Source: Cladobotryum mycophilum (taxonomy: Eukaryota; Ascomycota; Sordariomycetes; Hypocreales; Hypocreaceae). From it: 64,000 nucleotides of DNA. Numbering within the stretch: the first letter of the stretch is position 1; each line of letters opens with the position of its first letter. The DNA is taken from assembly GCA_036429605.1 (NCBI GenBank), contig JAVFKD010000015.1:3805421-3869420 (forward strand), written 5' to 3'. Positions 1 to 12,002 of this stretch are shown here, in pieces. The notes beneath the pieces were generated by a model. It was not told the origin of the DNA. It searched no databases and worked only from the letters and a program-made list of their open reading frames with translations. A program made the position numbers and the translations under genes.

Positions 1-1667
1 GTATGTCAATGGGCTAGAGTACAAGCCTCTAATGAAACACCTCATGGGGAACCAACACCTTTCTGCATCATGCAGTTTTATCCCAGTATCCAGATAGAAA
101 TTTAAGTTGTACATGTGTTCATTTACTACTGCTACATGTCATGGCTGGGGCTCAACATTTCCGACTCATTCATGCTCAACCTATCAATCACATCAGATCG
201 GTTCGATTCCGATATCCGAGCCCCATAGGTTCTCTCTCCCTCTTCACTCGGCAGATGTGCCCAACATGATACCTTTCGGTTGTCGGAGTAAGAGGCTTTG
301 ACGTAGTCGCATGCATGCATGGAGACTCATGGTATCGTCAAATAATATCCAGCGCCCGAGACATGCTTTCTGCACCTGCAGGGTCCTTTCCCACGAGACC
401 ACGTTCATGACTAGTGTTTTGTATGAGGTCGGCATAAGATAGCATGGGCAAAATTGCCAAAATACCTCTTTAGGGGAGTTCTTTTTTACTCCGGTTTTGC
501 CGCCTCGTTCTCGGGTTCGTCCCGACTTGGCAGGAACTTTGTCATGTTGATGTGGCGTTGGGCATGGATCTTCATGCATGAATAACCAGAGTGAGTCCTG
601 GATATGCTTTGAAGCCTGAGAATACTCTGTATAATCCTTGAATATGCGGGGAATCGAATAGTATTCCTAGCGCGATCGTGAGCGGCAGCTAGGCATGTAG
701 CAGAGCACATGACAACATGCCAGGTTACCTGGGATGGCGGTGGGACGTATGCAAGTTGGACTTGAGTGCTGGCTCAGTGAGTTAATATTCTGGTGCATGA
801 CGGGAAAACGTGTCGCTCCGAGCCATGGCATGCAAAAAGAGGAAAATTCTTGCGAGTAATTCTTCATTAGAGGCAGGTTAATAACTGCCAAGCCGGGACT
901 TGATGTATGAGGCCAACACCACCCCCAACGAAAGTACTTCATAGCATGCAAAAGTCTCTCCGCCCCAGTCAGGGATCATGACCAGAGCAACTGTCATCTA
1001 AGCCCAAAGTACGCCCAAGGCGTTCCCGGCAGTGGGTGTAGATTATACTTGGAGGATGTTTGCCTGAGAATTATTTCCAGATTTCGAACACAAGTTGCGA
1101 GCATATCCATCGTAGTAACGCTGTATCTTTGACATCATACACCTTTAGCTTCGTGAGTGACCTTTGGGCTGCAAGTTTAACATAAACTCGATATCTGGAT
1201 AGGGCTGTTTTTTTACATTTTGGCACATGACCCATGCCGCTTTCATCTAATAAACTTCGTTCGCTGTCATCTGCTTCACAGGATGAAGACCTAAGAATAG
1301 GCTTGAGTAGGATGATCTGGATAGTGTTATGGAGTATGAAGAGTGTTTTTTTTTGGTAGAGTTGGTGTAGACTGGATATCACTGGTAAGTCGGAAGGTGG
1401 GAAAGGTCTTGAGTGTGGGGTTGGTATGATAATAGTTATCGTGGCATTTATGCAACTAGTTTGTTGATGCTGGAATGTGACAAATGATAAATAACACAAA
1501 TATGAAAGAAACGTGACTTCGATTGGCACTGACTACCACAAAAGATGGCGCTGAACTGTTATGTGTTTGCCTATGCAGCCTCAGTCTTCAGTATTCCTAC
1601 TCAAGGTCGGAATAACCACCCTCGTCAGTTCTCTAAAGCGAACGACGAGGGGCAAGAGTGGTAGACA
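1..1667. other. no gene recognised
   Basis: I see no convincing gene. Open frames here are short and lack domain resemblance. A 152-codon open frame on the minus strand (about 1071-1529) has low-complexity composition and no recognisable motif. A perfect tRNA-like T-arm at about 191-207 has no matching acceptor or A box (see rejected items). Confidence 0.5.
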
Positions 1668-1895
1668 CTAGAATGGCACCCATTTGGGCACCCACTTGCG
1701 GTAACCCCAAAGGTTGGCCGCGCTCAAGGGGTGCTCAGCACATTTGCGTACATCCTCTGGATTGACACCTTCGGGCAAGTCGTTGGGATCGAAAGTCATG
1801 ACACCGAGGGGTCCACATTCTTCTTCAGCACTTGGTGCAGAAGCAGCCAAGGCCGTCGTAGCGAGAGCGGCAACGAGGAGGAGCTGAGCTTTCAT
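1668..1895 (-). CDS. small secreted protein, stub paralog of the 4113-4586 protein
   Basis: A 75-residue predicted secreted protein. Residues 1-17 form a typical signal peptide (MKAQLLLVAALATTALA). Residues 27-57 (from Cys27 to HPL) match the pro-region of the 157-aa protein encoded at 4113-4586: both carry a C-x-LGVM block, then a D-LP-G-DVR-C-HPL block with two conserved cysteines. The cysteine-rich tail of the larger protein is absent; instead this one ends after a short basic/aromatic stretch with a repeated KWVP. I chose the ATG at 1895 because the signal peptide starts there; upstream in-frame codons read like 5' leader. It could be a truncated gene, a decoy-like short form, or a gene whose tail exon has been lost. 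Function unknown. Confidence 0.6.
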   Translation of the reverse strand: MKAQLLLVAALATTALAASAPSAEEECGPLGVMTFDPNDLPEGVNPEDVRKCAEHPLSAANLWGYRKWVPKWVPF

Positions 1896-4112
1896 GTTTG
1901 GGCGCTTTTCTGTGGAGATTATGGTTAGCATACTGTTGACTTGGAATCGAAAACAAGAAATGGAACCTACATTACTGTAGTGGAATTGGTGATGTAGTCT
2001 GGTGGTTGTCTGTAAACAGAAGAAATAAAAGAACAAAGAATAGGGAATGGTCAAGTTGGATGAATATGAATGGGGAAGATGAAACCAATCGCCGCTGGCC
2101 TGGGTCACAATAGGCATCCACCACCTGTCCACCAAATGGACAGAAGTACGTTGCGTTTACTGATTGGCCGGGCACTTCTGTTTCTGTCATTTTGGTAGAG
2201 GTTGGTGATATTGCGGGGATTCTCACCTCTCGGCCCCTTCTCCTTTTGCTTAGTGCTGAGGCTGTGCGCAACAGTAGTCTACCGTGTTCAATATCCCGTG
2301 CACAAATTTCTGACCTTGCCAAAGATCCCACAATATGTGTTAGGTACTTTTACTTACTGTTTGCATTAGTCAACCCATCTTGATCAGGTTAACCGTTCTG
2401 TGGGGCCAAGATGGAGTTGGAGATGTTTTGTACTCGATCCCATTAGTACATGGAACTGGCTCAGTGTAAGCCGGAGAGCTTTGCGAGAAACACTTGAATC
2501 AATACCATTTCCAACTCTATAGTTGGATGCTTAGAAGGCTCATACTGGTCATGGTGCTTATTGGAGAATGTCAGACTTTCCGAGATGCCCACTTCACTGG
2601 GCAAGAAATCTGGTGACGTACAAAACATTGAAAGCACTGCATCTCTATTATGAAGGGCAATCATTACCTATAATGCGGATACTTTTCAGATGCTAGAGCT
2701 ATATTTTTGGACTGAAAATGAAGAAGTTAATGATGAGGCTTCCGAGCAGATTAAAGGCGGAGGATGAGGTTGAGACATGCATCAGGGGTGTACTTTTTAT
2801 CCTGTCGCAAGTCACAGGAGTTACAAGGCGCTAAAGCATCAACACTTAGCGTTACATCCAAAGATAAATAAAGGGAAGTTGGTACTTGAAGTTACTGTTT
2901 TAATGCGACAGCCCTAAAGAGTTCAAGTCCGTGATTCCCAACTTCTGGCAGAAGACTTTAACCACGGCGCTTCCGAGCACATGGCAATAGTTTATCCACG
3001 ACGGCTAGTGAATCAGTAGCTAAAATTCCATAACAGGAAATACCTAGCGTCCCGTTGTTAGGGGGCTGTTCTGGGTACATACCTGGTTCAGAAATGGATC
3101 GTGGTGCACTCAGCTACGGGAGATCCCACGGCTCCTTGACTACACAATTATTTCGCTAGGGGATTAGAGTTATTTGTTTGCTTTGAAAGCTTCGAGAGAG
3201 ACATTATGCATCGATATTCATCTTATGAAAACGCATTCAGAATAATGGGATCACGGCTATCGCCAATCTTTGAACGTACAACCCCTACATTATTCCTGCG
3301 CCTACATGGAATAACCTGCATGATCTGCATCTACCATAATAACGGTAATGAAGTAAAATGTAATATCACCGATATCTGCCAGTAATTAATGGAAGCCCAT
3401 TCTTTCTCATATCTGTAAAGATTCCATGTCAGGCCAGGGATGTGTTGATTAGATAGGAGTTGGAATCGGTCTGTGGCTGAGTATCCTATAGTTAGAGGCA
3501 AAGCTAATTTTGGAAGCCATCTCTACTTAGAATGTATCCAAGACTTTTACTATCTTCTTTGGGCGGATGGAGTGGTGATTGCTTCGTACCGTCCCCCGGC
3601 CAACTGTAAGGAATTTATGCATGTTTGACAGGACGAAAAATCCTTCTGAATCAAAAACTAGCGGGATTAGACTCCGCCTAGAAGCAGAAACACCGTAATG
3701 GAATAGAGGAAGGATGAAACTCATCACGCTGAGGTAAGTCGTGGAGCGGATAGCGTTGCGATGTAGGCGTCTTCTTCATTTCCGTCGAGATCCAACATCA
3801 CCAACTGTGCATATTGGCGGTGAATAGCGTAAAGAATGGGTTGCCAAAGTACGAAGGCAAAACTTGCCTCTTTGGTAAAGGTCTTGTTCAGATAAATGGA
3901 TATACTATCAGACATATAAAGACTCTCGGTTCCTGCTACATGTTTGCAACCATCACCATCATCACCATCAATCTCACGATTCAGCACCTTAGACACACAA
4001 AAGTAAACCAAGCACTCCATCTTTCGTCCAACAAAACAGTCTCTAAAACGTTTGTACTCGATGATACCCTCTCAACCTTACAGAATACTGACCCTGTTTC
4101 TCAAGCATCAAA
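1896..4112. other. intergenic region between the two related secreted-protein genes
   Basis: About 2.2 kb between the two divergently placed paralogs (minus-strand gene ending the left side, plus-strand gene starting on the right). Frames are short and broken and I see no third gene or RNA. The last 200 bases hold the promoter and leader of the 4113 gene. Confidence 0.5.
3913..3920 (+). promoter_or_regulatory. TATA-like box of the 4113 gene
   Basis: ATATAAAG lies about 195 bases upstream of the ATG at 4113, in a position compatible with a core promoter and a leader of roughly 150 bases. Assigned from sequence only. Confidence 0.35.
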
Positions 4113-4586
4113 ATGAAGGCAAACACCATCGCTCTCATTCTTGCCTACGCTGCATCTGCCTACGCCGCCGCTGTCGTTGCGGATGCCGAAACATCATGCG
4201 GCAGTCTCGGCGTCATGAAATACGATGCTAACAAGCTTCCCGCCGGTGCTACTCCCGACGATGTGCGCCAATGTGCCGACCACCCCCTGGGCCACAACCG
4301 AAACCAGGAGCCCGCATCACTGGCCCCACTGCACGCTGGAGAAATGTCTGTAGCCCCCAGCGGCGAAGATATTCTGGTCAACCGTGCTGCGGCATCCTGC
4401 TACCGTGATGCGCCTTATGGTTGCACCCGCGGATATTGCTGGAAGGTTTGCGGCAACAACGGAGAGTGGTGCTGGACTGCCAGAGCCGGTGGAATTGGCA
4501 AATGGTTCACTTGCAACAGCTGGAAGGATTGCGACGCTAAGCAGGCGTGCGGCAAGGGATGTCCCAGCTGTGGTTGCGGCTGTTAA
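4113..4586 (+). CDS. secreted cysteine-rich protein (IDI-2-like)
   Basis: A 157-aa intronless secreted protein. Residues 1-18 form the signal peptide. Residues 29-59 are a pro-region shared with the 75-aa protein at 1668-1895 (two cysteines, LGVM and DVRQCADHPL). Residues 96-157 form a tail with 12 cysteines, including YCWKVCG, EWCW and a terminal SCGCGC. Layout and size recall the IDI-2 family of small secreted proteins first described in Podospora anserina as induced during vegetative incompatibility; this assignment is from memory of the family and not verified. The extracellular role of such proteins is poorly known (defence, effector or incompatibility-related roles are possible). A dibasic site is not obvious between pro-region and tail, though an Asn-Arg lies at 90-91 just before the cysteine block. 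Confidence 0.7.
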   Translation: MKANTIALILAYAASAYAAAVVADAETSCGSLGVMKYDANKLPAGATPDDVRQCADHPLGHNRNQEPASLAPLHAGEMSVAPSGEDILVNRAAASCYRDAPYGCTRGYCWKVCGNNGEWCWTARAGGIGKWFTCNSWKDCDAKQACGKGCPSCGCGC

Positions 4587-6078
4587 ATTGGCACCGGTTC
4601 CCTCAAGGCTATCAACGTCTTAACTGGCGACAAGATGAATTGGTCCTGACATATCTTGGGAAAGTACGATTTCTTAGATTTATCTTTCAGGGGTTTCTAG
4701 GCTATGGGATAGAATTTGTATATAAAATAGATGGCGCGCTACAGACATGGCAAATGGAGCTTCGAAGGGGGTTGTGTGATGAGAGAATCTCATTTACAGA
4801 CTACCGCGAAAAGGGGGCTGTTTGTAAGATCTTTATAGAAAGTTTTGTCAACAAAAGATTTCTTGTCTTATAAATCTGCTCGCCTTTCATGATACATGAA
4901 TCTGTCACAAAAGCGCGATCCACCAATTGTTACAAGATAGATGTGTTTAGGATTGAAAAGAAATGAGCTGTCATGAGGGGCACTTTATTTACCCCGCATC
5001 CAGCCCACCCTCCCATAGAAACCTCAACATTATGCCCTGATGTAAACGTGTTCGGGATCGAGATCCTCAAATCCCAAGACGAATTACGGGTCTCTGTCAT
5101 GACGCCAAAAGTAGCATTCTGGGGTTCTCTGGATCTCGAAGAAAGCGTTGTTGGGGTCGCCTCGTTAAAGATAGACAAAACATTGGTCTTCACCAAAACT
5201 CACGCACGGTATTGTAGTTACAGTGGCGATGGTGTCTACGTACTGTTGAACTTGCGGGGTCACTTGTTTAAGGCTCTCCAACTCGCTGAGCCCGAGTAAT
5301 CCAAAGAAAATGGTAGTTTATGGGACCGAGGTTTCTGCTAGACCCTCATGGAGAACATGGTTTATGAGGGGGTTGAGGGCTCTTCCGTGGCATTCGGTCC
5401 TTGCCGCACTCTCATGAATTGCGACGGTGGCGGAGTAATACATTTTTATCTGTTAATGTCCAATAGTCAATTTTATTTACTAAGAGAGATTTTTCTAAAT
5501 AATTATGTTTAAATATTCATTCTTAGTCAAGGTCACACTGCGACCGATTTTCCAGTTCGCTAATCATATTTTCAAATGCACACCCACTCGCAAGCATGTT
5601 AGGATGTTACTAATTTGAGCCCATGGGTGTGGAATCAGCAAACAAATAGGCATGTATGCCACGTGGGAATAACTCAAAGGGATCTCCGATTTCATGTAAT
5701 GGGACATTGCTGCATCGCACTGCTGCGGAGCCAGTCACCACTCTTCAGCTGATGATGTGGAATCATTGAGAGGGACTTCCGAATTGGGTAATCTACCCAC
5801 GCGTCAAGTGCAGATGCATGGTGCCTGATGCAAGACACCATCTCTAACAAATAGGAATCATTCCTGGAAACTATCTTGAAACATGCGCCCAGCCACGATC
5901 ATGCGTTGGAGACTTGTAGGTGGAGTGGATGGATCTGCTTCTAGGCATAACTTTTGATGATCTCACAGCTAGGAAGTATTTTATCAGCCTCAATCATAAT
6001 GCGTAAAATAAGCTGAGATAGTTACTGAGGCACCGATCGAAGCGGTAAAACTATATTTGAAAACTTTCATGTCCCAAC
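4587..6078. other. intergenic region with possible coding relic at about 4930-5450
   Basis: No intact gene. On the minus strand, about 5450 down to 4930, protein-like stretches occur in successive frames broken by at least one in-frame stop and frame changes (for example HGRALNPLINHVLHEGL near 5400-5340). That would fit a decayed gene, but I cannot name a family and chance is not excluded. The rest holds nothing recognisable. Confidence 0.25.
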
Positions 6079-7131
6079 TTAGTAATGTTCATGAACCAAG
6101 TCGTCACAAAGGTCCCAGAGCCTCCCTCCGCTGTCTCTCTTTTGTATCCCCTCTTCAACGTTTGGAAGCATCTTTCCAAGATGACCAAAGGGAACAACAA
6201 GACCGCCATTACTCTCCAGTATATCGTCAGAGAAAGCAGCATAAGCCGCCGTTAAACCGCCGTATCGAGCCGGAGACGCCATCAAATTATGGAACCAGGC
6301 CAAAAGTCCGGGAGCATGCCGTGCAATGCCCGTCTTCAAGGCCCCCGGGTTATATGATGAGCTTATAATCTCCGGGTGACGCTTAGCCATTTCAGCTGCC
6401 AAGATCGTGCTGGCAACCTTGCTTTGCATGTATCTCAGCGTCCTGCCTTGGAAGCCTGTGAATTGTGGTCCCTCCAATGGCAAGTTTTCCCACAAGATAC
6501 CGTCGTCGCCTGGAGGCAGGACTGCACCTCCACTTGTTGCCCAGCAAACGCGAACCGACCCCTTCTCATTGCTGGGATCTTTTGAAGTTTTGAGAAGAAT
6601 AGGCGTCAGAAAGTGTTGCAGCAGAAAAGGGCCCAGAACGTTGGTCGCAAACGAGAGTTCGTGCCCTTGTTCGCTTCGACTTCCTTCAGGAGCGAGCATG
6701 ATGGCAGCATTATGCCAAAGCACATCTAATCGAGTCTCTTTCTCCAGAAAAACTCTTGCAGTTTGCTTAATGCTTGCTAAATCGGACAGGTCCAATCGCA
6801 AGAAACGAACGACATCCTCATCCGGCATATTTCTTGACCGTACGGGTGAGTGCGATTTCTGATTACGTATTGCATCGATTGCTTCTTCCATTGCGGATGG
6901 GGATCGTCCGAGAAGATAGATTCTTGAAGCGTTGGTAGCGTAAAGAATCTTGGCGATTTCGAGACCTACACCTCCTGTGCCGCCAGTGATGATGAAGACC
7001 TACCCACAGTGTTAAGTCAACGCATATATATCAGGCATCATAACAATATTTACCTTTCCTTGTACGTCTGGAACATCGCTCTCATTGTAAGTTGGAGTAC
7101 CTGGGGCGAAGTATGTTCGGAATAGCGACAT
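6079..7131 (-). CDS. short-chain dehydrogenase/reductase (SDR)
   Basis: NAD(P)-dependent oxidoreductase of the classical/extended fungal SDR type, 332 aa after splicing. Exon 1 is 7131-7054; a 54-nt intron (7053-7000, GTAAAT...GGTAG) is removed; exon 2 is 6999-6079. The glycine-rich cofactor motif TGGTGGVG is at residues 31-38, the NAA motif at 123-125, a catalytic Ser near 182 and the YxxxK pair at Y216/K220 (YMQSK), followed by NPGAL. The intron falls just before the Rossmann motif, so the unspliced frame lacks the cofactor site. Length and the short N-terminal extension resemble retinol-dehydrogenase or WW-domain-oxidoreductase-like fungal SDRs. Substrate unknown. The next gene upstream, also on the minus strand, is a Zn2Cys6 regulator that could control it, but that is inference. 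Confidence 0.9.
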
Positions 7132-7685
7132 GATGAGGAGGCCAGTTGTTGGTAAGTGACTCGAAAGGAAATAATTAGTCGATTCACTCGTGACCTGACC
7201 TCATGGTAAATACTCAAGGCAAAATACTATTTATCTCTTCATGTATTAAAGGGCGTGGCCGGAGTTCGTTGTCAACATTGATCCCCTCCGCTCCGCTGGA
7301 GACCAAGTCCGCACTGCGGAGTAGAATAGCTCTGGTATACCTGCTGAGTTTTCGTATCCTAGGCGCACACGTTAAAGATACCCCCTGAACGATACACATA
7401 ATATGGTTATTTTAAGCTAATAATAGTGCAAATAATATAGATGGCTAGACCCATTTGCCATATCAGGCGGAGCCATTGCCTCTCCCTGGCGAACTTGGGT
7501 CTGATTCATTTCTACCGTTGCGTCACTTGTGGTGTCCGGTAGTATGAGTAGAGAAACTGTTCAATATTATGAACTCAAGGTAAACTGGCGTGCTACTGAA
7601 ATGACAGTGCAACTAATTGTCCAGGACATTATCCCCTCCAAAAAAACTCACCAAGTCATACATCGTCCTCCGCTTTTAGTACACC
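7132..7685. other. intergenic, promoter of the SDR gene
   Basis: About 550 bases between the SDR start and the 3' end of the upstream regulator. Contains only short frames. Nothing else recognised. Confidence 0.5.
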
Positions 7686-9941
7686 TTACCATTCTGTAAT
7701 CTCCATATTCCCTGGGAACCCTTCCCAAAACCCATGCGTGGCATCTGCAAATGAGGCCCGCATTGCAGCATCAATATCGAAATGTGTGTCAAAAAGATCA
7801 ATGTCCGCCGGTGGTAAAGGCACCGGCCCAAAATCCTGCGTCTCCATCTGGGCATCATTGGCATCCTCTGCTTCAGATACTGCTTCCTGCCCGGTCGTCA
7901 GCCATGTAGGGCTCGAGGCAGGGATGCAGACACTTACCGCATCCTCTTCCTCAGTTCCGCTGTCGTGAACTTGTACGGGCGACGGCTGTAGGGCGCCGTA
8001 ATCGACGATGGCATTACGCATTTCCCGTCTTTCTTTGGGGCTTACGGCCTGGGTGCCCTTGGATTTAATATTGCTATAAAATATGTGCATGGCCTTTATT
8101 GTTTCTCTCTGATAGATCATGTTAGCCTCCAAGTGTGAACAGCGAGATAAAGGCGACCTACCCAAGTGTCGGCCATGGGCCATGCTTGCCTCATGTCTTT
8201 GAGGAAGATGCATCCATCAATGATGCGTTGCTGCCAGCGTTCAATCTGTGGATCTCCCTCTTCAACGTGAGGGAAGTGAAAAAAGTATAGAAGCGTTCCA
8301 ACTGCCGTGTAAACAGTAAAGCCAACCCAGGGCACAAGACCACGTAAGAAAAACGGACCAAATCCACGGATCTCATGCAACACCTCACATAACCTATCTG
8401 CCACATTTGCTAGTTCTCCGCATGATCGAGCGGTCCACTCTTTCCACTCCGCGTTTTCGTGATCAGCCTCCTGCATCTCGAGTTCCGGTAAGTAGGAGCG
8501 ATATAAAAAGATGACAGACATAAAGTAAATGCAATGCATGTAACAATATGCCTGTCCCTGATTCGCTGCTGAGTGGGCGCGAAGTAGAGGCAACCCAAAC
8601 CTTAATCGAGGTGGAAGCGAGTCCCTCCATTTGTCGAGACGGGCCAGAAGACGCTGGAACTCGGATTCAGCCTGCCATGGCGGCGTATGATTTGAATGTG
8701 ATGAACAGGCCCATTTTGCCACAGCGCCCCAGATATCAGCAGCCCTCATGCTATACGCAACAATTCCTAGTTTGCCCGTTGGAAGGGTTGGCCGGCCAGT
8801 GGGGAGAGAGCCATCGATCCTCGCACAGCAAACTGGTTCGCCGAAATTAAAATTCCCCGTGTCGCATGGGAGTTGGATGTTCATGTGATCAGCAGAGAGT
8901 GATCGCCCACGGCCTTTTCCGCCGCTTAAGAGACTATCCATAAGAAAACAAGTCCATGCGGTACGTCGTCGTTCTTCATTGTGTATAAATTCTTCCTTTG
9001 ACATTGTCGCACTGCTGTTGGAACATTCCTCAAAAAGGCCCATGATTTGACACATGCGCACTGCCATGCCTAGGTAGACCCAGGCACGTTTGCCTTCTCC
9101 TGCGCCCCAGGAATGGCCAGTGAGCATGAGAAGAACTTGAATTCGTTGTAGAGTAGGATCATCGATTGACGGGAGGATAAGGGCTCTTGTGTGGGCTGCA
9201 AAAGCGTTACTTGTCTCAATTTGGGTCGCAAAGCCGTCTGGGGCTTTCTGGGAGAACCTTGTGCAGCCAGTCAGCTTAAAAGATCATGCAAATTGACACT
9301 CAGGTGTTTGCATGCTACTACTGACCTGATGATGAGAGCCAGCATGGCCCAAGCGACGCTCTTATCAAGAGACCTGTTGCGAATCTCGGTAAATAGGGTC
9401 GGAATGTGATGAAACGACCACTTGTAGGAGCATCTTAGATAACTTTGCTTCACTTCATCCGTCATGTAATCCAGCGGGTCAACGTCTGATAGATTGACTT
9501 TGGGGCGTTCGATCCCATCGTCAACAGCGGTCGATGAGGACGCCACAGTAGACCCAGACAGCACGGAAGAAGGGGCCGTGGTATCGGAGACACTTGAGAC
9601 ATTTGACAGATTCTGTGCTTGGGCTTGGGCTTGGGCTTGGGTTTGAGGCTGAGATTGAGGTTGAGGTTGCGTCTGAGTCTGAGTCTGTCGCTCAAAGCGC
9701 GAGCGGCGGAAAATGAAGGAAGTGCCTTTGGGAGGGAAGATGCACTCGTCGCCTCTCTCTTTACAGCGAACACATGGTGGCCCGCCCGCATGGATGCACT
9801 GTTCAGTTGACAGGTTAGCATTATCGACACAATCATGGTTAGGTAGGTATGACAAAGGTCCATGGACCTGGGCTGGACTGGGTCGGTATTTACTCTTCTT
9901 TTCGACGTTCGACATGCGCCGCAGGCAATTGATTTCTTCAT
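7686..9941 (-). CDS. Zn2Cys6 transcription factor with fungal_trans domain
   Basis: Nuclear regulator, 679 aa from four exons: 9941-9894, 9798-9326, 9257-8162, 8108-7686 (introns of 95, 68 and 53 nt; the last has a GCTAACATG branch site). The first splice joins the two halves of the binuclear zinc cluster exactly: Cys7, 10 and 17 lie before or at the junction and Cys25, 28 and 35 after, giving the C-x2-C-x6-C-x7-C-x2-C-x6-C pattern. A Gln/Thr/Ala/Pro repeat follows at about residues 56-80. The middle region contains the fungal-specific regulator signature (GKRAWVYLGMAVRMCQIMGL). I start at the ATG at 9941 because the longer frame begins at a GTG and has a stop upstream. The tail is acidic. 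Target genes unknown; the SDR directly downstream is a candidate. Confidence 0.9.
9614..9690 (-). repeat. coding hexamer microsatellite (Gln-rich tract)
   Basis: Imperfect GGGCTT/GAGGTT/GAGTCT hexamers encode alternating Gln-Ala, Gln-Pro and Gln-Thr in the linker behind the zinc cluster of the regulator. The repeat keeps frame (unit of 6), so length change would not break the gene. Confidence 0.7.
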
Positions 9942-12002
9942 AACCGAACGAGGACGCGGCGAGCGCAGAGGAATGGTGAGCTCATTTTTCAAATCCACCT
10001 TGGCGTGATCTTAATGTTGACGGTGTAAGAAGAAAGACAAGGCAAGGCAAGACAAAGACAAGACAAGACAAGACAAGACAAGACAAGGATTCAAGGATGA
10101 TGAATCGCAGCGGGGCAGTAACAGCAGCGGCGGAGGGATGCAGATGTGAGAATAGACACTATAACCGGGAGCCGGTAATGAGTCCGGTCGAACAGTCTTT
10201 CTTATCTCTCTTGCTCGTCTTTTGCCCCGATTACTCTCAGAGGTCTGCAGACAAGAGGTCAGATCGCGTGTATGGAACAGATATCCCTTGGAGGCTGTCC
10301 TGTGTTCTGTATTCTGTCAAGGCGAGATTCCCATATTACACGTGCCGGATCAAAAATTCGATGATTGTGGCAAGGCTGGACTTCGGTACCTTGAAACAAG
10401 TTGGCAGCGGAGGGGAAGTCTATGCCTGAGGCAATAAGCTGTGACGCGCAATGTAACTAGTACGGATAATTCCTGCTAATACACAGGAATAAAAGAAGTA
10501 GCGGATACCGCTTCATGCTCCATTGCCATGAATGCTACCCTAGGTTATCGTCGTACTGATACGTGAGTACCTAGGTAGGTAAGGTAAATGTGAGTGAGTG
10601 CAGATACGCTCATTTATAGGCAAGTAGATAGGGTTGTTTGAATATAGTATCAGTAAACATTTCATACCCACTGAAAAGTACTCCAGATTCATTACTTTAC
10701 CTCCCGGTTTGGTTTGGTCCACAGTATCTTCCATTTATCAGCATTCTGCCTCTGTCCAAAACGGGCTGTGGGTGACGGGTAGAGTGATTGGTGCAGAAAA
10801 AAAGCTTGTATGGAGTACAGGCATTATTATAGAGTACCCAGGCCAGGTACCCAAGGTGTCTACCACCCCTGTAATAATACTAGGTACCTCTATTAAGAGC
10901 TTGCGATTTACGCCGTACGCCGATCGAACAGCCCGCCAGAAAACGTAGCGGGAGCAATTCCGCCCTTTGATCAGACATGGGTCTGATTCCGGTACAAGTA
11001 CCTAGTACAAGGACATTCTTTCCCAAGTACCTCTCTCTGTACCTTATTAAGCATTGAATCTTTCTTAAATTAGTGGACGCCCAAGACGTCGCTGAAATAT
11101 TGGTGAGGACGAGAAAGAAATTTGGAAGTCGCAATGCCTACCTACGCTACCTCCCTCTGGAACGCTATCTATCATGAACTGAGCCGAAAAAATGGGAACT
11201 CTTACATCGCCACATGGGTGTAATGATTGAGGAATAAGTAGAAAAAAACTTATAAAAAAAAAAAAGGGGGGGGGGGTTTTGCTTATAAAACCTGCTAAAC
11301 TGAGTGGTAAATGGCATAAAAGTTGAAGTCTGTAAAGTCATCGGATGAATGGGTCGACATCAACATTAGAGATGAGGCTTTCAAGGGATACTCAAAACTA
11401 ATAAAGGTATCTGACAAATAATATCTGAGGTGCGTAATGCTCTTGTCTCTGGCTGAGTTCCCGTTACTGTGTTTGGGCTGAGATGTCTATGGACTCCTTT
11501 TAAGAGTGGTTTTGCGTGGGTGGATTATTGGATGTTAGAGCTGTGGGGAAGTAGCCCCCCCCCCCCTTTGTAAATATTCTTATCCTAAATCGTATAGAGA
11601 TGCTCGTCTATGTCTTCTCGGTTCCATGTAGCTATTGCTGAGCTTGGTCGCTCACATGCATCCTGACATTGCTTAGCAGTGGTTGGTAGAGTATGAGCTT
11701 TCTATTTTGTAAGATATCTGGACGTGAGGGGGAACTTGACACATTGCAGGTACGAGATAAAGGAAAATTAATTGTCGTGAAACCAGCTACCTATTCTATC
11801 ATGTATAAAGCAAAGTAAACCAACCCCCGATAACACCCTTCGACAAAAAGCACCGTATGCCACCCGATCGCACATTGGACTCATTCCCCCATTACGCCTT
11901 GACAAGGATTAGTCTATTGACAAGGTTATTTTTGTACCGATACCGTGATAAACCTTCCATCTATTCTCTCGTTGTTACCTGACTGATACCATCATGCCTT
12001 AC
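9942..12002. other. 2-kb intergenic region rich in TACC/GGTA motifs and homopolymers
   Basis: No gene seen. Between about 10560 and 11160 many copies of TACCTAG, GGTACC and AAGTACCT occur on both strands. An A12/G10-type run lies at about 11257-11277 and a C run at about 11554-11567. All frames are short. Confidence 0.5.
10033..10087 (+). repeat. AAGAC pentanucleotide microsatellite
   Basis: Near-perfect tandem AAGAC/AAGGC units just upstream of the minus-strand regulator gene, about 100-150 bases from its ATG, so it may lie in that gene's promoter or leader. Confidence 0.8.

Noticed and set aside
191..215. tRNA-like T-arm with a canonical B box (GGTTCGATTCC)
   Set aside because: The 5-bp T stem is perfect, but no matching 5' acceptor strand, A box or anticodon arm lies upstream within 100 bases.
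1071..1529. 152-codon minus-strand frame
   Set aside because: Composition follows low-complexity DNA; no signal peptide or domain.
8109..8161. 35-nt intron (8127-8161) in the first Zn2Cys6 regulator
   Set aside because: Too short; the 53-nt version ending at CTATCAG has a CTAAC branch point and keeps the same frame.
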